This document shows, piece by piece, positions 43,441 through 55,252 of a stretch of DNA of 64,000 nt. The position numbers and the translations under genes were made by a program. This DNA is from Maea johnstoni (Eukaryota; Annelida; Polychaeta; Spionida; Magelonidae), in contig OZ012700.1 in assembly GCA_963942565.1 (NCBI GenBank), positions 19,478,553 to 19,542,552 of the forward strand, given 5' to 3'. Below the pieces are notes generated by a model, which saw only the letters and a list, made by a program, of their open reading frames with translations, had not been told where the DNA came from and did no database searches. Within the stretch, counting starts at the first letter, position 1. Every line of letters begins with the position of its first letter.

Positions 43441-43507
43441 AACCCATTCATGCCTGCAGACTTCCTTGACGGTTTGTCAAGGAAATCTGCAGGCATGAAT
43501 GGGTTAA
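43439..43507. mobile_element. 69-base foldback built only of family B ends
   Basis: TTAACCCATTCATGCCTGCA begins a 32-base stem. The right arm is its inverse with one mismatch and the loop is 5 bases. TTAA at both edges. It has no interior, so it is two terminal repeats back to back. Confidence 0.9.
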
Positions 43508-43574
43508 GGGTATCCTATCCAACATAAAGGTTGAGGTACAGCTTAAGGGTTAAACTAGGGAAACTATATTTTAT

Positions 43575-43688
43575 CAATCCTCCAATGCTGTGCTTGACGT
43601 ACTCAGCGAGAGCTTTCAAATGAATACCAACATGACAGGGTTTAGATGGTTTTCAATTATCTTCGTAGCCTCAGCATTGGAAGGGTTA
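43575..43688. mobile_element. Family A foldback, short
   Basis: 'cctccaatgctg' at the left and 'cagcattggaagggttaa' at the right are the same end inverted, as in 20915-21118. Confidence 0.6.
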
Positions 43689-43999
43689 AAGGCCCTATAG
43701 GAGGCCTGCTGCCCCTCCTAACACGGCCAATCCAGTGCTTGTTTCCGCCATAACAGAGCAGATAAAGACTGAATGCTGAGTGGTTTGTATAATAAAGTGA
43801 TGGATATTGATCCCGCTCTATAGAATCAATTTCCATTACAATGGTCAATTTTAGCCACAGGGATGCTGTCAGCAGCAGCCCCAGCAGTAGCAGCAGCAGC
43901 GGCACTGAACGCAACTAGAATCAAATGATATTTTTTTGGTTGGGTGAATTATGTGAGTGTGAACTGCTTGTCCGGTTTTGGGCTGGGAGCAGGGCTAAT

Positions 44000-44215
44000 T
44001 TTTTCAAGAATAACCATAAATTCTCAGTAATTTAGAACATTTTGAGTTGGGTTGAGGGTGACCCATATTATCTGAAAATCCATTGCTGTTGTATCAGCAA
44101 GATTTACAGTTAGGTCCATATTTTGTGAAATGGCAACTGGCGATGGATTTCCCATTAGATATTTTGCAAAATAATCATAGTGGCCCAAATTCCTAGTGTA
44201 TTACCTGTTTTTACA
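44000..44215. mobile_element. MITE with 'aaattctcagtaattta' end
   Basis: Shares 'cagcaagatttac', 'gaaatggcaactg' and 'ttgcaaaataatcatagt' with 57470-57600. The right end 'cccaaattcctagtg' is diverged. Confidence 0.5.
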
Positions 44216-44747
44216 GCGAAGGTGATCAATGAGAAATTATGGGAAATATGATTTTGGTAGAATTTAACCTGCCCCTTTTCTTAACCCTTTCAATGCAACA
44301 CATGCATATATGATGCGTTTTTGGAAACATAATATAGAGAACCATACATGCATGCAAGATCATTTAAAGATGAACCTGGCTTGCCAATCTAAAAGGCCCC
44401 CTATATAGCTTGAAAATTAGGTAATGAGCTCTCCTAATATTGTGCTATGGTGACTATGACTATGGTGGACCAAGATTTTATAAGATCATGAAACATGAAG
44501 AACCTGGTACTGGATTTTGGCCAATTATGCCCATTACATGACATTTTTGGTAAAATTACTATTTGAACTGACAAGGGTTAAATATCCCCTGCTGTGAAGT
44601 CCTGTATCTCACCCTGACTGCAGGATACATATTGATAGCACAATGTATTCACGGTCTGATGCAGGTATATTAGTGTCACTGTTTTGTAATTTAGAATCCC
44701 TGACTCACTTATCTTAATGGAGGCGTTCCCAATATTTAACCAGACTT

Positions 44748-44947
44748 NNNNNNNNNNNNNNNNNNNNNNNNNNNNNNNNNNNNNNNNNNNNNNNNNNNNN
44801 NNNNNNNNNNNNNNNNNNNNNNNNNNNNNNNNNNNNNNNNNNNNNNNNNNNNNNNNNNNNNNNNNNNNNNNNNNNNNNNNNNNNNNNNNNNNNNNNNNNN
44901 NNNNNNNNNNNNNNNNNNNNNNNNNNNNNNNNNNNNNNNNNNNNNNN
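44748..44947. other. Assembly gap, 200 N
   Basis: Exactly 200 N, the size many assemblers use for unknown gaps. The true length may differ. Open frames across it are meaningless. Confidence 0.99.
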
Positions 44948-45012
<65 letters not shown>

Positions 45013-45023
45013 GAGAGAGAGAG
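44948..45023. repeat. (GA)n microsatellite at the gap edge
   Basis: Nearly pure GA starting at the first base after the gap; it probably caused the gap. Confidence 0.97.
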
Positions 45024-45589
45024 GGTAAAAGCTTTCATGTCGCATGATTTTTATTTTCAAATTTCTTACAGCATGTCATGTTTATTTGGCTAATTTAATA
45101 CAAGTTTTACACACATTCAAAATAATATGATATCTTGCATTCAATTCACTTTAAACTTTTTTGGAAAAATGTTCTAGTCAATTAACTTTCAGCAGAACAC
45201 TGTAAATCATATTGATTAACTTGTTTTTAATTTGCCAATATTTACCAATCAGACATAATTGGTTAATGGTACATTTTCAAAAGTTATTTTCAAAAGTATG
45301 AGAATGGCAGACAATACTTTCTAGTGGAACTCTGAGTGTGAATTGGTGAAATCATTAATGTGTAAAGGGTGGTAGAGGAATATGAATGGGTGAACTCTGG
45401 GAGGAGCGCTGACACTGTCTGGAAAATCCACTTAACTAAGTACATAATCCCATGATGCAGTACAATTTCCTGGAGACTGAAATATGAGATTTGGATAGAA
45501 TGGATGGGTCTTTAATGTTCCTGTGAGGGTCTCCAGTGTCATTCCTCTCACTCTGCCTTCCCCCTTCACAGGAAACCAATAACCTCTAT

Positions 45590-46275
45590 TAACCCATTCA
45601 GGCTTAACCCAGAAGTCATCCAGGAATTGTCGTCTGGATTGATGATACTTTTGATGATAACTTTAGAATTGAGAATGATTTTATGAATTATTTGAAGGAT
45701 AGTTGTTGGTAATGTTCTGATCAACATTTCTCCTTCAAATATGTGAAGAAGGCTTCAGGCTTAACCCCTTAATACTTGAGAGTTTATCCAGGAATTGTCG
45801 TCTGGATTGATGATACTTTTGATGATAACTTTTGAATCGAGAATGATTTTACAAAATATTTGAAGGAGAGTTGTTGGTAATGTTCTGATCAACATTTCTC
45901 CTTGAAAGATTTGAAGGAGACTTTAGGCTTAACCCATTAATGCTTGAGAGTTCATTCAAGAATTGTCATCTGGATTGATGAGACTTTTGATGATAACTTT
46001 TAAATTGAGAATGATTTTACAAAATATTTGAAGGAGATTTCAGGCTTAACCCATTAATACTTGAGAGTTCATTCAGGAATTGTTGTCTGGATTGATGAGA
46101 CTTTTGATCATAACTTTTTAATTGAGAATGATTTTACAAAATATTTGAAGGAGAGTTGTTGGTAATGTTCTGATCAACATTTCTCCTTCAAATATTTTGC
46201 CAATTATTGCGTTTAAGCCTGAAAGATTTCACCAAAATTGACAGGCTGCTGATAGCAGCTGTGAGCATATATAAT
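45590..46275. repeat. Four tandem family B copies
   Basis: Units starting near 45591, 45763, 45930 and 46044 each begin '(gc)ttaaccc(a)ttaat' and share 'gaattgtcgtctggattgat'. Their right halves are cut short except in the last unit, so one element was amplified in tandem. Confidence 0.88.
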
Positions 46276-46596
46276 AATGATTTGAAATTCACAAAAGTTT
46301 TGTAGGGGCATTGTGGGTTAGCTATTTATCAACATTTCTTCTTGAAATTCCTTCTGAGAAATGTTCTGATAATAAAGATATCACCAATACTGTCAGGGCG
46401 TTTTGCCCACTACAAGCATGGAAGGGTCAAGCATGAGAGAATCAGAAAAATAACCCTACAGCAGCTAGCATGGTTTAGCACTTATACAACAGAATACGCT
46501 GAATATGCCTGAAAGGTCTGTAACATGAAGAGCAAGTCATAAAGTGCTAGGCTTAGGCATTACTCAAATGCCTGTAGCAGCCAAAAGCACTTTCTC

Positions 46597-46827
46597 TTAA
46601 CCCATTAAAGCACAAAGCGACCAAAAGTAGCCTGACAATTTAAATGAAATCTTGCAGGCAAAAGCATAGTTAGGAAAATATCTAATGGAGAAATGTTAAT
46701 CAGGGCATCACCAACGACCCTCCTTCTAATGTTTAGTAAGATTATTGTCAATTTTAAAGTTATTGTCAAAAGTATCATAAATCCAGACGGAAATTTTTAT
46801 AAGGAAGTCGTAAGTATTAATGGGTTA
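46597..46827. mobile_element. MITE family B
   Basis: ttaacccattaaagcacaaa to taagtattaatgggtta, with inner 'tggagaaatgttaat' / 'ccctccttctaatg'. Confidence 0.78.
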
Positions 46828-47513
46828 GTACCATATGATGCTGGGAAGACCCAGGAATTTCTAAGATTATGCTTGGGAAATGCCCGGATTAGGTAGGAAC
46901 TCCCAGGTATATTTGGTCATGCAGGGTACTGTTTTCGGGATATCTTTCTAACAAAAGTTAATTTCAGAAAATATTTGAGGAAATGTGTGAACAGAGACCA
47001 TGCAGCAATTAACTCTCCTTCAATTTTTTCCCCAAATTCATGCTTATTTTTATCATTTACTAAGTATCATAGGTCAATGAAGACAATCTTGCATAAAAGG
47101 ATTAAGAACATTGGAAAACAATGGAAAAGTGAGAATTTTCTGAACTTCACAAATATAGCTAAGGTTTTTATCAACAATAAATAATTTAATGCGAATATTG
47201 ACTTTAGAAACCTAGTAGCGTTTGCATACTAGCACTTTGAAAATTGAACCGAAAAGAACTTAACTTTATTGATTTCTGATACAACTCTCAATTACTCTTT
47301 TCACAGCCGTTATACTGCGCACTGAATGCTAATTCGCATCACTGCACACAAGGTCCAGTGTCTGTGTCCTGCTTGAGTCATGTTGGACATTTCTGAAGTC
47401 ATTTGAGAGTAACGTTGGACATTTCTGAAGTCATTTGAGATTCATCAGGCCTGCTTTTCCCAGGTACTAAAGTTTCCTCCATCAGTATATCCTGACAAGT
47501 CAATATTTAGTGT

Positions 47514-47983
47514 TTAGGCCACTCCAATTTATTTACTTGTCTTACGTGCTCAGGAGGTAGGAAATGAGCCATTTTGGAATAAAAAATAAAGTTGAAAAAT
47601 GTGACTTTTTTTATTTATTTTATTTTTTTTAGAGTCTGACGACTAGGACTGGTAGCGATATGTTTCTACCAGCCTACTCTCAACTAACTAAAATCAATCA
47701 ATCTATTAATCCCTGTAACCTGAAGGGTGGGAGGTATACCTCCTCAAGTCTGAGGCTGTACTACAGCAATGATAGCTTCCTGTAGTTGATTGAATCACAC
47801 TTACAAAGAATATTCTTAAAACTTGCACTTTTTTTTTTTTTTTTTGGAGTCTGACAGAAAATTTCATAACCATTTTCGTCCGTAAGACACCAAAGATGAC
47901 TTTTTTTTTCTTTTTTTTTGGAGTCTGACAGGATTTTTTTTCCAAAAAAAGCTCGTAAGACAAGTAATTAAATTGGAGTGGCC
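47514..47983. mobile_element. MITE with ~30-base 'ggccactccaattt' inverted ends
   Basis: ggccactccaatttatttac at the left, gtaattaaattggagtggcc at the right, each followed by 'ttgtcttacg' or its inverse. Internal 'gagtctgac' flanked by poly-T recurs three times. Confidence 0.8.
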
Positions 47984-48002
47984 TTAGAATAGAAAATGAC
48001 TG

Positions 48003-48120
48003 AGGCCTGCCCTGATAGCTGAGTGGTCTAATGCAGAGACATTGCTTCTCGCTGTCTCTCACCATTCCCGAGATTGAACAATGATTTGAAGCTAGGCAGT
48101 GGTTTTCCTGGCCAGGGTTC
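48003..48120 (+). mobile_element. SINE fragment
   Basis: 'ccctgatagctgagtggtct' resembles a pol III A box (better than the 36 kb copy). 'gctgtctctcacc' and 'ggcagtggttttcctgg' follow the same SINE order. The B box is diverged. Confidence 0.6.
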
Positions 48121-48696
48121 GACCTTCCCATAGGCCCAGGGGCACATGCCCCTAGATTTTTTCTGTTGGTCCCTAGAATCTTCAGATTAGGGGCCAAAAA
48201 TAGTATTATAATAACCTGTTTTTCAATTTGACCACTAATTTTGATCAAAAGACCCTTTCCGGTCCCCTAGCTAGAAATATAAGTGTTAGCATGACCCCCT
48301 AGACCCCCCCCCCCCCCCCCCCCCCCCCCCTACCAGTGTGACTCTGGCACAATAATGTTCCGTGCATGTACTGCACACATCAGGATTTGCTCTTAAATTC
48401 AAAATCTTTGGAGCCAAACCTGCTCTTGCCTGGAAATGTTATTTAAAGTCAATCCCTGGCCTTTCAGGTGCCAATCATGTTTGCAACGAGAATGCACAAT
48501 AAGCACAATATTTTCCTAGCAGGAGCTTGTTATGAATATGTCTATGAGGTCTGAAGGTGGCTGTCACGCACAGCACTGATATAACACAAGTCATTATTTC
48601 AAAATAAGTAATAAATATCACCAGCAGCGCACTGGCAGGGTCTCAATTACACTCTCCCTTGACGCCTAAATTTAGATCCATGGCTTCAGTAAGCTG

Positions 48697-48931
48697 AACC
48701 CTTCTCATGCATTATTGCTCAGCCTACTTTCTTCAAGGCACAAGAACGAAAAAAAGAAAGAAAAAAAAATAGAAAACAACATCTAAACCCTGTCATATTG
48801 GTACTCATTGGAAAGCTTTCATGCACTGAGTACTTTCAGATGAGTACCCATTTGCTAGGGTTTCAGTCTTGTTTAAGCTTCTTTCGCATCATTTTGTATT
48901 GACCAAATTATCTCCTAGCATCTAAAGGGTT
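48697..48931 (+). mobile_element. MITE family A, diverged
   Basis: aacccttctcatgcattatt to tcctagcatctaaagggttaa, with 'ccctgtcatattggtactca' inside. Confidence 0.7.
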
Positions 48932-49756
48932 AACACATTCATGACTGAATATGTCTCTATCATGCTGTCTGGACATACAATAATTTAGGAAATAACTTTA
49001 GAATAAAACATAAATTCATGAACTATTTGAATGAGAGTTGTGGGTTGGGTTATAACTAATATTTCTTATTGAAATCTTTTGTTTAAAAAAACTACTATCA
49101 AAATGGTCAGGGTGTTTATTTTTGGCATTTATACAGGATGAATGGTTTAAACTAGAATGTCAGTGAGTCTATTCAGCAAATATCTACATCCCTCCTCCCC
49201 CAACTGGGGTGGTGAAAAACAAGGGACTATCAGGGTCTGACATAAGTACTTGCCTGCTTGCCCTAGGCAAGTACCTTTTAGTTTTCACTTGCCCAACTGG
49301 GCAAGCTGATTTTCAGAGCAGTCCACACATTTTTATGTAGAAAATGTGGCACAAATACCTAGAAATATGCAAATAATCAAACAAAATCAGTTCATTCAAT
49401 CGCATGTCAAATAAGTTTTTTTTTGGACTTGACTGGCTAACACTAACTTCATGTGCATCATACTTCTTCCTGGTCACAATTTTACAGCACTATTGTGCAG
49501 GCACAGCCCTGCCATGCACTATGAGCGGTGAAGAAAACAGCATCCCTGTAAATCTGCAGATCAGATCTTTCTATGGCATGCCATACATCATCCGATCAGG
49601 CCAATTACTGTAGCTATAATATACATCCCCTCTCATCTCAATATGGCCAGCGTGCAGGCTTGTCTCAGAATATACCAGACCCTGACTCATGTAGACCACT
49701 TACTGTAGCTATACACATCCCCTCTCGATCATCTCAATACAGCCAGCATGCAGCCC

Positions 49757-49893
49757 CCCCCCTCTCTCTCTCTCCCTCTCTACCTTCATCCCCTCTTTCT
49801 CTACCTCCCTCCCTCTCTTCCTTCCCCCTCTCTCTCCCCCCCCCCCCCTCTCTCTCTACCTTTCTCCCTCTCTCTCTCTCCCCTCTCTCCATC
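49757..49893. repeat. CT/CCCT-rich low-complexity tract
   Basis: Runs of ctctct and poly-C. Related C runs lie at 48306-48330 and 50102-50116. Spurious Ser/Leu/Pro frames only. Confidence 0.95.
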
Positions 49894-50561
49894 TATGGTA
49901 TGCAGCAGGCCAGGGAGGGGGCCACTCCGGTGAATACTGATAGGTGATAGTCCAGTAGGGAGAGATATATCACCTGCCCACCAATCATAGATCAGGGCCA
50001 GGCCGACTACTATTCAAAATACATAAGTGTAATGGAACGTATGTGGCTGAGCACCTCAGTACATACTTCCCTGGTATCCACCAGCCAACCTCAATAAATG
50101 ACCCCCCCCCCCCCCCTTCGCTCCCCCTTTGAGGCAGGCCCCTTTACTATGTCATTAAAGTAGCTGGCCTGTTAAAATAACTAGCTAGTTACCAGGAGTA
50201 TGCCACATAATGCAAAACCAACAGTAATGTATTTTGTTATCAAATGATGTTTTTATATATTAGTAGACCCGTTACAACATGCTCCTTACAATAGCATGCC
50301 CATTAAAATAATGGGCTGGTAACATGCATGTAAAGGGACAATAGCTGGCCCGTTCAGAAAACAGGCCTGTACAAGCTGTCAACTTTTACCGGTGTAAGAA
50401 TCTGTGTACATTGACCATTTTTTAAATTCTTGAGTAGCTGCTTGCAACTCAGTTAGAAAAGTAAAGGATAACAACGTCCATACATCTTGCACCTCTGTAT
50501 ATTGAGCCACTCTTTCATTCCCATGTAGCTGTACACCTAAGAGAAAAGTATAGGAACGCAA

Positions 50562-50920
50562 TAGGGCAGTCATCGATACGCCTCTCATCGATAAACCGAC
50601 AATTGCAGTCAATCGATGTCTGCAATCTTGCCATCTCGATGCATTAATCGATGCATCGAGATGGCAAAAAAAAGAAAAACTAACATACTTACAGCCGCAA
50701 AACTGCGAAGAGTGCTGCAGCCGTTGATCGGTCCCCACGTGTAGGAGCCGCCATGTTGTTTACAAAAGAAACATAGTGGTGACTTGCGGCAATTTCCTTT
50801 TGCAGTGCAATAGGAAGTGTGTATAGTGAGGCATATATCAATGTATCGTATCGAAATCGAAAAAGAAATATCAATTAATCGAATCGACAATTTTTTTTAA
50901 ACAATGACATCCCTAGAATG
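50562..50920. mobile_element. Probable MITE rich in atcgat
   Basis: 'agggcagtcatcgatacgcc' and 'acaatgacatccctag' look like inverted ends. The middle has 'gtgctgcag' and 'gccgccatgttgtttac' and a local palindrome (catctcgatgcattaatcga). Short - strand frames here have no coding signal. Confidence 0.4.
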
Positions 50921-51019
50921 CAACCTCCTTACATTGAGCACCCCTGTAAACTGAACATTGTTCATTCCAAGGTAGCTGAGCCCAAGAGAAAAGTATATAG
51001 GAACAAGACCAGTACATTG

Positions 51020-51400
51020 AGCATGTTGGAATTGTGAGTAGCCACTGACTTGGGGTTAGGCAGTGGTTTATCCTGGGTACTGTATAATTGGTTAATTTGG
51101 CGTGGTTTTTAATTTGGCGTGGTTTTTAATTTGGCATTTTTTGGCGTATGCCCATCAACGCCAAATTAAAGATCGCATAAAAATATGTCTACATAAAGAT
51201 GGCATTGTTCTGACTGCTCCAGACGTCAAAATAAATACAGGGAAAATACTTTTTTGAAAAAAATGCCAACTTAAGTACACGCCAAATTAACCAGTTATAC
51301 AGTACTCCAGTCTCCTCTTATAAATGGCCTATATGATACGACCGGCCAACAGCAAAATGGCAGAAAATGTGACGAAAATAAAATTTACCAACTTCTTACA
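51020..51400 (+). mobile_element. SINE fragment split by a MITE
   Basis: 'cactgacttggggttaggca' and 'gtggtttatcctgggtac' precede the insertion, and 'tccagtctcctcttataaat' resumes after it, matching the 36 kb SINE body. Confidence 0.65.
51081..51301. mobile_element. MITE nested in a SINE, GTAC duplicated
   Basis: tgtataattggttaatttgg and ccaaattaaccagttataca are inverted ends. GTAC stands at 51077-51080 and 51302-51305, while the 36 kb SINE copy has a single gtac there. 'ggcgtggtttttaatttggc' repeats lie inside. Confidence 0.82.
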
Positions 51401-52135
51401 AAAAAAGGATGTTTATTCTAAAAGAATCAATTCCACATAAGGCCTAAAAGAATTTTTGTTTGTTTCCTGTAACCCTACCCTAACAAGTTTTTATTCGAAA
51501 AAAACCCTACCCTAGAGTTTTTATCGCCCTCCCAACTCCCAATCAACGTAAAACATGCATAAAACACACATTTTTGACCAAAAAAAAATGCAAAAAAAAT
51601 AAAATTTCTGACCTACCTACCCTATTTTTTTCGGACCGTTACAGGAAACAAACAATTTTTTTTTAGGCCTAACGCCTTTCCATTTTCATGAGAGAGGGTT
51701 AATTCATTATATATCTATCAAAATAGGCCAGCTTCAAAATGGCAGAAAAGGTGATGAAAACAAAACTACAAAATTCCAATCCCCGTACAAAAAATGTTTA
51801 TTCATTTCTAAGAAAATCAATTTCACAAAATACCTTTCCATTTTCCCGAGAGAGGGTTAATTCTTATATATAAAAGAAAAGGTGAGAAGGTGATGAAAAC
51901 AACTGCAAAATTCCAATCCCCGTACAAAAAATGTTAATTCTAAGAAAATCAATTTCACATAATACCTTTCCATTTTCCCGAGAGAGGGTTAATTCTTATA
52001 TATAAGAGAAAAGGTGAAAAGGTGATGAAAACAACTGCAAAATTCCAATCCCTGTACAAAAAATGTTTATTCTAAGAAAATCAATTTCACATAATACCTT
52101 TCCATTTTCACAAGAGAGGGTTAAGTCATTTAGCA
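51358..52135. repeat. Tandem array of ~125-base units, one split by a MITE
   Basis: Four units of 'ggtgatgaaaacaactgcaa', 'aatgtttattctaagaaaat' and 'cctttccattttcccgagag'. The first unit is split by the GGCC element at 51441. Confidence 0.88.
51441..51669. mobile_element. GGCC-ended MITE, TSD TAA
   Basis: ggcctaaaag... and ...ttttaggcc inverted ends, TAA at 51438-51440 and 51670-51672. Sibling array units lack it. Three-base TWA-like targets and GG ends suggest PIF/Harbinger. Confidence 0.88.
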
Positions 52136-52308
52136 TGACTAATACAGCAATTTCTCTGAATAGGGTGATATAATACCTAAATCAGTCATTGAAAGGCGGC
52201 AATTTCAGGTGCCCCACTGAGCTGCTCTCGATAAATCATTGGTTTATCGATCTCCCTAATACAAGGTTCATGTCATCGTCATGCCACTACACACAGACTC
52301 ACAAAAAG

Positions 52309-52587
52309 TGATTTTTGACATCTAAGCATCGACATTTGATTTTTATGAATTTGCAATATAATTTATTGCCCTGAATGTGATTTTTTACAACTAAGCATCT
52401 ACCTTTGATTTTTTTAGGAATTTGCAATATAATTTATTGCCTTGAATGTGAGTTTTTACAACCAACCATCGATAATTGATTTTTATGAATCTGCAATGTA
52501 ATTTATAGCCCTGAATGTGATCTTTTACAACTAAGCATCGACATTTCATTTTCATGAATTTGCAATATAATTCATTGCCCTGAATCT
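52309..52587. repeat. Four 68-70-base tandem units
   Basis: 'tgatttttgacatctaagca', 'tttgcaatataatttattgc' and 'cctgaatg' recur four times. Confidence 0.9.
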
Positions 52588-52802
52588 AGTAATTCACTGA
52601 AGCTTCAGCAAGCCATACAATAGCAGTTAACCATGATACCATCGTAAAAATGGTAATGGGGAGAAGGAAGAATATTTGGCGCTATTCAATGAATCAGAAG
52701 GACACTAAAGATAACACATAAGCAATCAGGGAATGAATGAAATTCATCCCACTGAGCCTATTAACCTGTCTGCTGCATCTTGAGTGCACAAACAGGGAAT
52801 GG

Positions 52803-53399
52803 CTTTAACCCTTCCAATCACGAATGCTGAGGCTACTTTCGTCCAAAGCACAAAAATGCAAAGATTACTGAAAAACATCTAAACCCTGTCATGTTAGTAT
52901 TCATTAGATAGCTCATGTGCCAGGGTTAAGTCATTTTTCAGTTTTTTTTTCATCCTTTTGCATTGCCCAAAATTAGCTACCAGCAGAGTAAGGCCTAAAC
53001 AAATAATATGTTCGTTTCCTATTACATGCTAGAAAAAAATAGGGTAGGTAGGTAGGGAATTTATTTTATTTTATCATATATTTTTTTCTCTTCTCCATGC
53101 TGTATTAGATGTAAATGTAAAGCAAAATAGCAACATTTAAAGTAGTGGGGGTATCTAGATATATTTAAATCCACTGAACTAGTATTATATGCTGATATTT
53201 GATGTTTTCTTCTTTCTTTTTTCAATTTCTTTTGGATGCCATGAATGGAATATGAAGCAATTACAAACTTTTACCTTGCTTTAAAAAAATAAAAATATTT
53301 TGGGCAATAAAAAGACTAGAGTAGGGGCCAAAAATTAGGGTAGGTAGGGTAATAGGAAACAAACATATTTTTTTTAGGCCTAAGCTAAAGGGTTAACCC
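52803..53399 (+). mobile_element. MITE family A interrupted by a GGCC element
   Basis: ttaacccttccaatcacgaa at the left; the family A right end 'agctaccagcagagtaa' is cut and resumes 'taagctaaagggttaa' after the insert at 52992-53390. Confidence 0.75.
52992..53390. mobile_element. GGCC-ended MITE, TSD TAA
   Basis: ggcctaaacaaataatatg to ttttttttaggcc with TAA at 52989-52991 and 53391-53393. It carries 'ggtaggtaggtaggg' near the left end and 'gggtaggtagggtaa' near the right. Confidence 0.85.
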
Positions 53400-53577
53400 C
53401 TAAGGCCTTATGCTGCTGGTTGCTAATTTGGCTAATACAAAATGATGCAAAAAACCTCATCTGAGAGTGCTCGGGGAGAGCTTTCCAATGAATACCAACA
53501 TGACAAGGTTTAGATGTTTTTCAAAAACCTTTGCATCCTTGGGCTTAGGACGAAAGTAGCCTCAGCATTGGAAGGGC
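53396..53577 (-). mobile_element. MITE family A
   Basis: ttaacccctaaggccttatg to cctcagcattggaagggc; it begins at the TTAA that ends the previous family A copy. Confidence 0.7.
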
Positions 53578-54942
53578 TACCATTTTAAGATAGGAGCAGT
53601 TAGGCTTCTACTAGGATTTTAAATTTAGGAGCAAATAAACCCTGGTGAGGGCAGCAAGCTGTTAAGATTTTGCCACAGCACATTGTCCAGGCTAGAGGGG
53701 TCTGGGGTAGTGCTACCCCAGAAAGTTATATATATCAAATATGTGCCCTCAAATGCATTTTGGGCATTATTAGGTAAATTAAGAAGATAAATATTGAAAA
53801 AAATAATCTCAAAATGCTCAAAATGATAATTGATATGCCTATTTGCAAACTTGGCTCGTATTATTTAAGATCTGGTCGCAAAATCACATGATCCAGGGGC
53901 AAACGCCTCTAAAACGATCCCTGACAAATGGTCTGACAACTCTGAGTGCTATACTCTTCAATAACAGGAAATGATGAGAAAAAGAGGGATTGAAAGACGT
54001 ATTGCTAAAACCAACAAATATGGCAACTTTTAGTAAAATATTTCTCAAACTACTGGTTCAATAAATCTGGGGGATCTAGCTAAAACATACATATAGATAC
54101 TGCATCCCTTGTTGACTGTACTACAACTATACAACTATAGTGTATTAATGACATCATTTGTTAAAATAATGATTGAACCTTTTATTTTACCTCATCGAGA
54201 AAACCATGATAAAATGTATGCACCAATACGGTAGCTTATGGGGTTAATTTCTTTGACTCAGTTTTTCCTCTACCCTGCTTTTATTTGACAAATTAGCCTA
54301 TACAAAGCACCTATAGCCTGAAAGGTCCTCTGAAGAGGAATACATTCAACATCACAAAAATACCCTCACAGCAGGGTGTAAGATTCTTTGGGTAAAAAAC
54401 TGAAAAATAAACAAAAATAAAATAAAAAAGCTACATATTTTGTATTTTTAACTGGAGCTCCTATCGACAATTACGAACCAGTAATTTCAACCTTCAAATT
54501 TCACAAATGTGGAGGAGAGGGTACTTTTGTTCTGTTCAAATTCTATAAAGATTTCTTGCAAAATATGTTGAAAATCAGAAAAAGGTGCATTTTTCAACTT
54601 TTAAATGTCATAACTTTAGAATAAAGTCAAAATTGGAAAAACTGCGATACCCTTCCCTTCAGCTATATACTATGCCAAATTTCAAGCAAATTTCACCTGT
54701 TATCTTTTGATACCCAAAAACATTAAACTCATCTTTGAATCGAACATGTTTTGGTGAAATTTGATATGGAGAATACAACCACAAACATTTCCTGCTTGTA
54801 AAACCTATGGGAGCTTCTGTAATAGATGGTTAAGGTTTCTCACTCTGCTTGGTGATTGCCTAGACATTCACAATTGATCTGATTATGAGGAAAAAAGGTG
54901 TAGACTCTGACATTCGTAAAAAAAATATCAAAAATGACTTAC

Positions 54943-55142
54943 ATTCGCAAATTAACCCCACCAGCCACCTCGAGCGAATTTCATCGGAAACCCCTTTGTC
55001 TGTAAAAACCAAAGGAACCTTGAACATGCCATAAAAGTCACAGCTGCCAACAAGCCTTTGTAGCATTTCCTGTGAAGTTTCGCATGACGTTTGATCAATA
55101 GAGGAAATGGTTGTGGATTGGATAAGATCAGCGCCTGGCACT
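54943..55142 (-). CDS. Orphan candidate exon, unknown protein
   Basis: A pyrimidine-rich acceptor (gctgatatgtcatag) and a donor GAAT|GTAAGT bound 200 open bases encoding VPGADLIQSTTISSIDQTSC, then EMLQRLVGSCDFYGMFKVPL and VFTDKGVSDEIRSRWLVGL. Composition looks like real protein rather than repeat. I do not recognise a domain. Upstream in the same frame a hydrophobic PLICFLISLI could make this a first exon with a signal peptide, but no ATG is seen there. It could be an exon of an unfound - strand gene or a captured fragment. Confidence 0.3.
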
Positions 55143-55252
55143 CTATGACATATCAGCGAGATCAGGAAGCAGATGAGAGGCACACTGTTAACCCATTCAT
55201 GCCCGGAGACCTTCACGAGTGTCATCTGGATATATGATACTTTTAATCCTTA

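Noticed and set aside
43657-43914. Leu-rich - strand frame resembling a signal peptide
   Set aside because: It lacks an ATG at the hydrophobic start, derives from a 'cagcagcag' stretch and runs into a family A fragment.
44578-45060. Frames crossing the N gap with Ser-Leu or Arg-Glu runs
   Set aside because: They come from unknown bases plus a (GA)n tract.
47706-48248. 180-codon - strand frame
   Set aside because: Spans poly-T/poly-A parts of a MITE and a SINE fragment; Lys runs and no domain.
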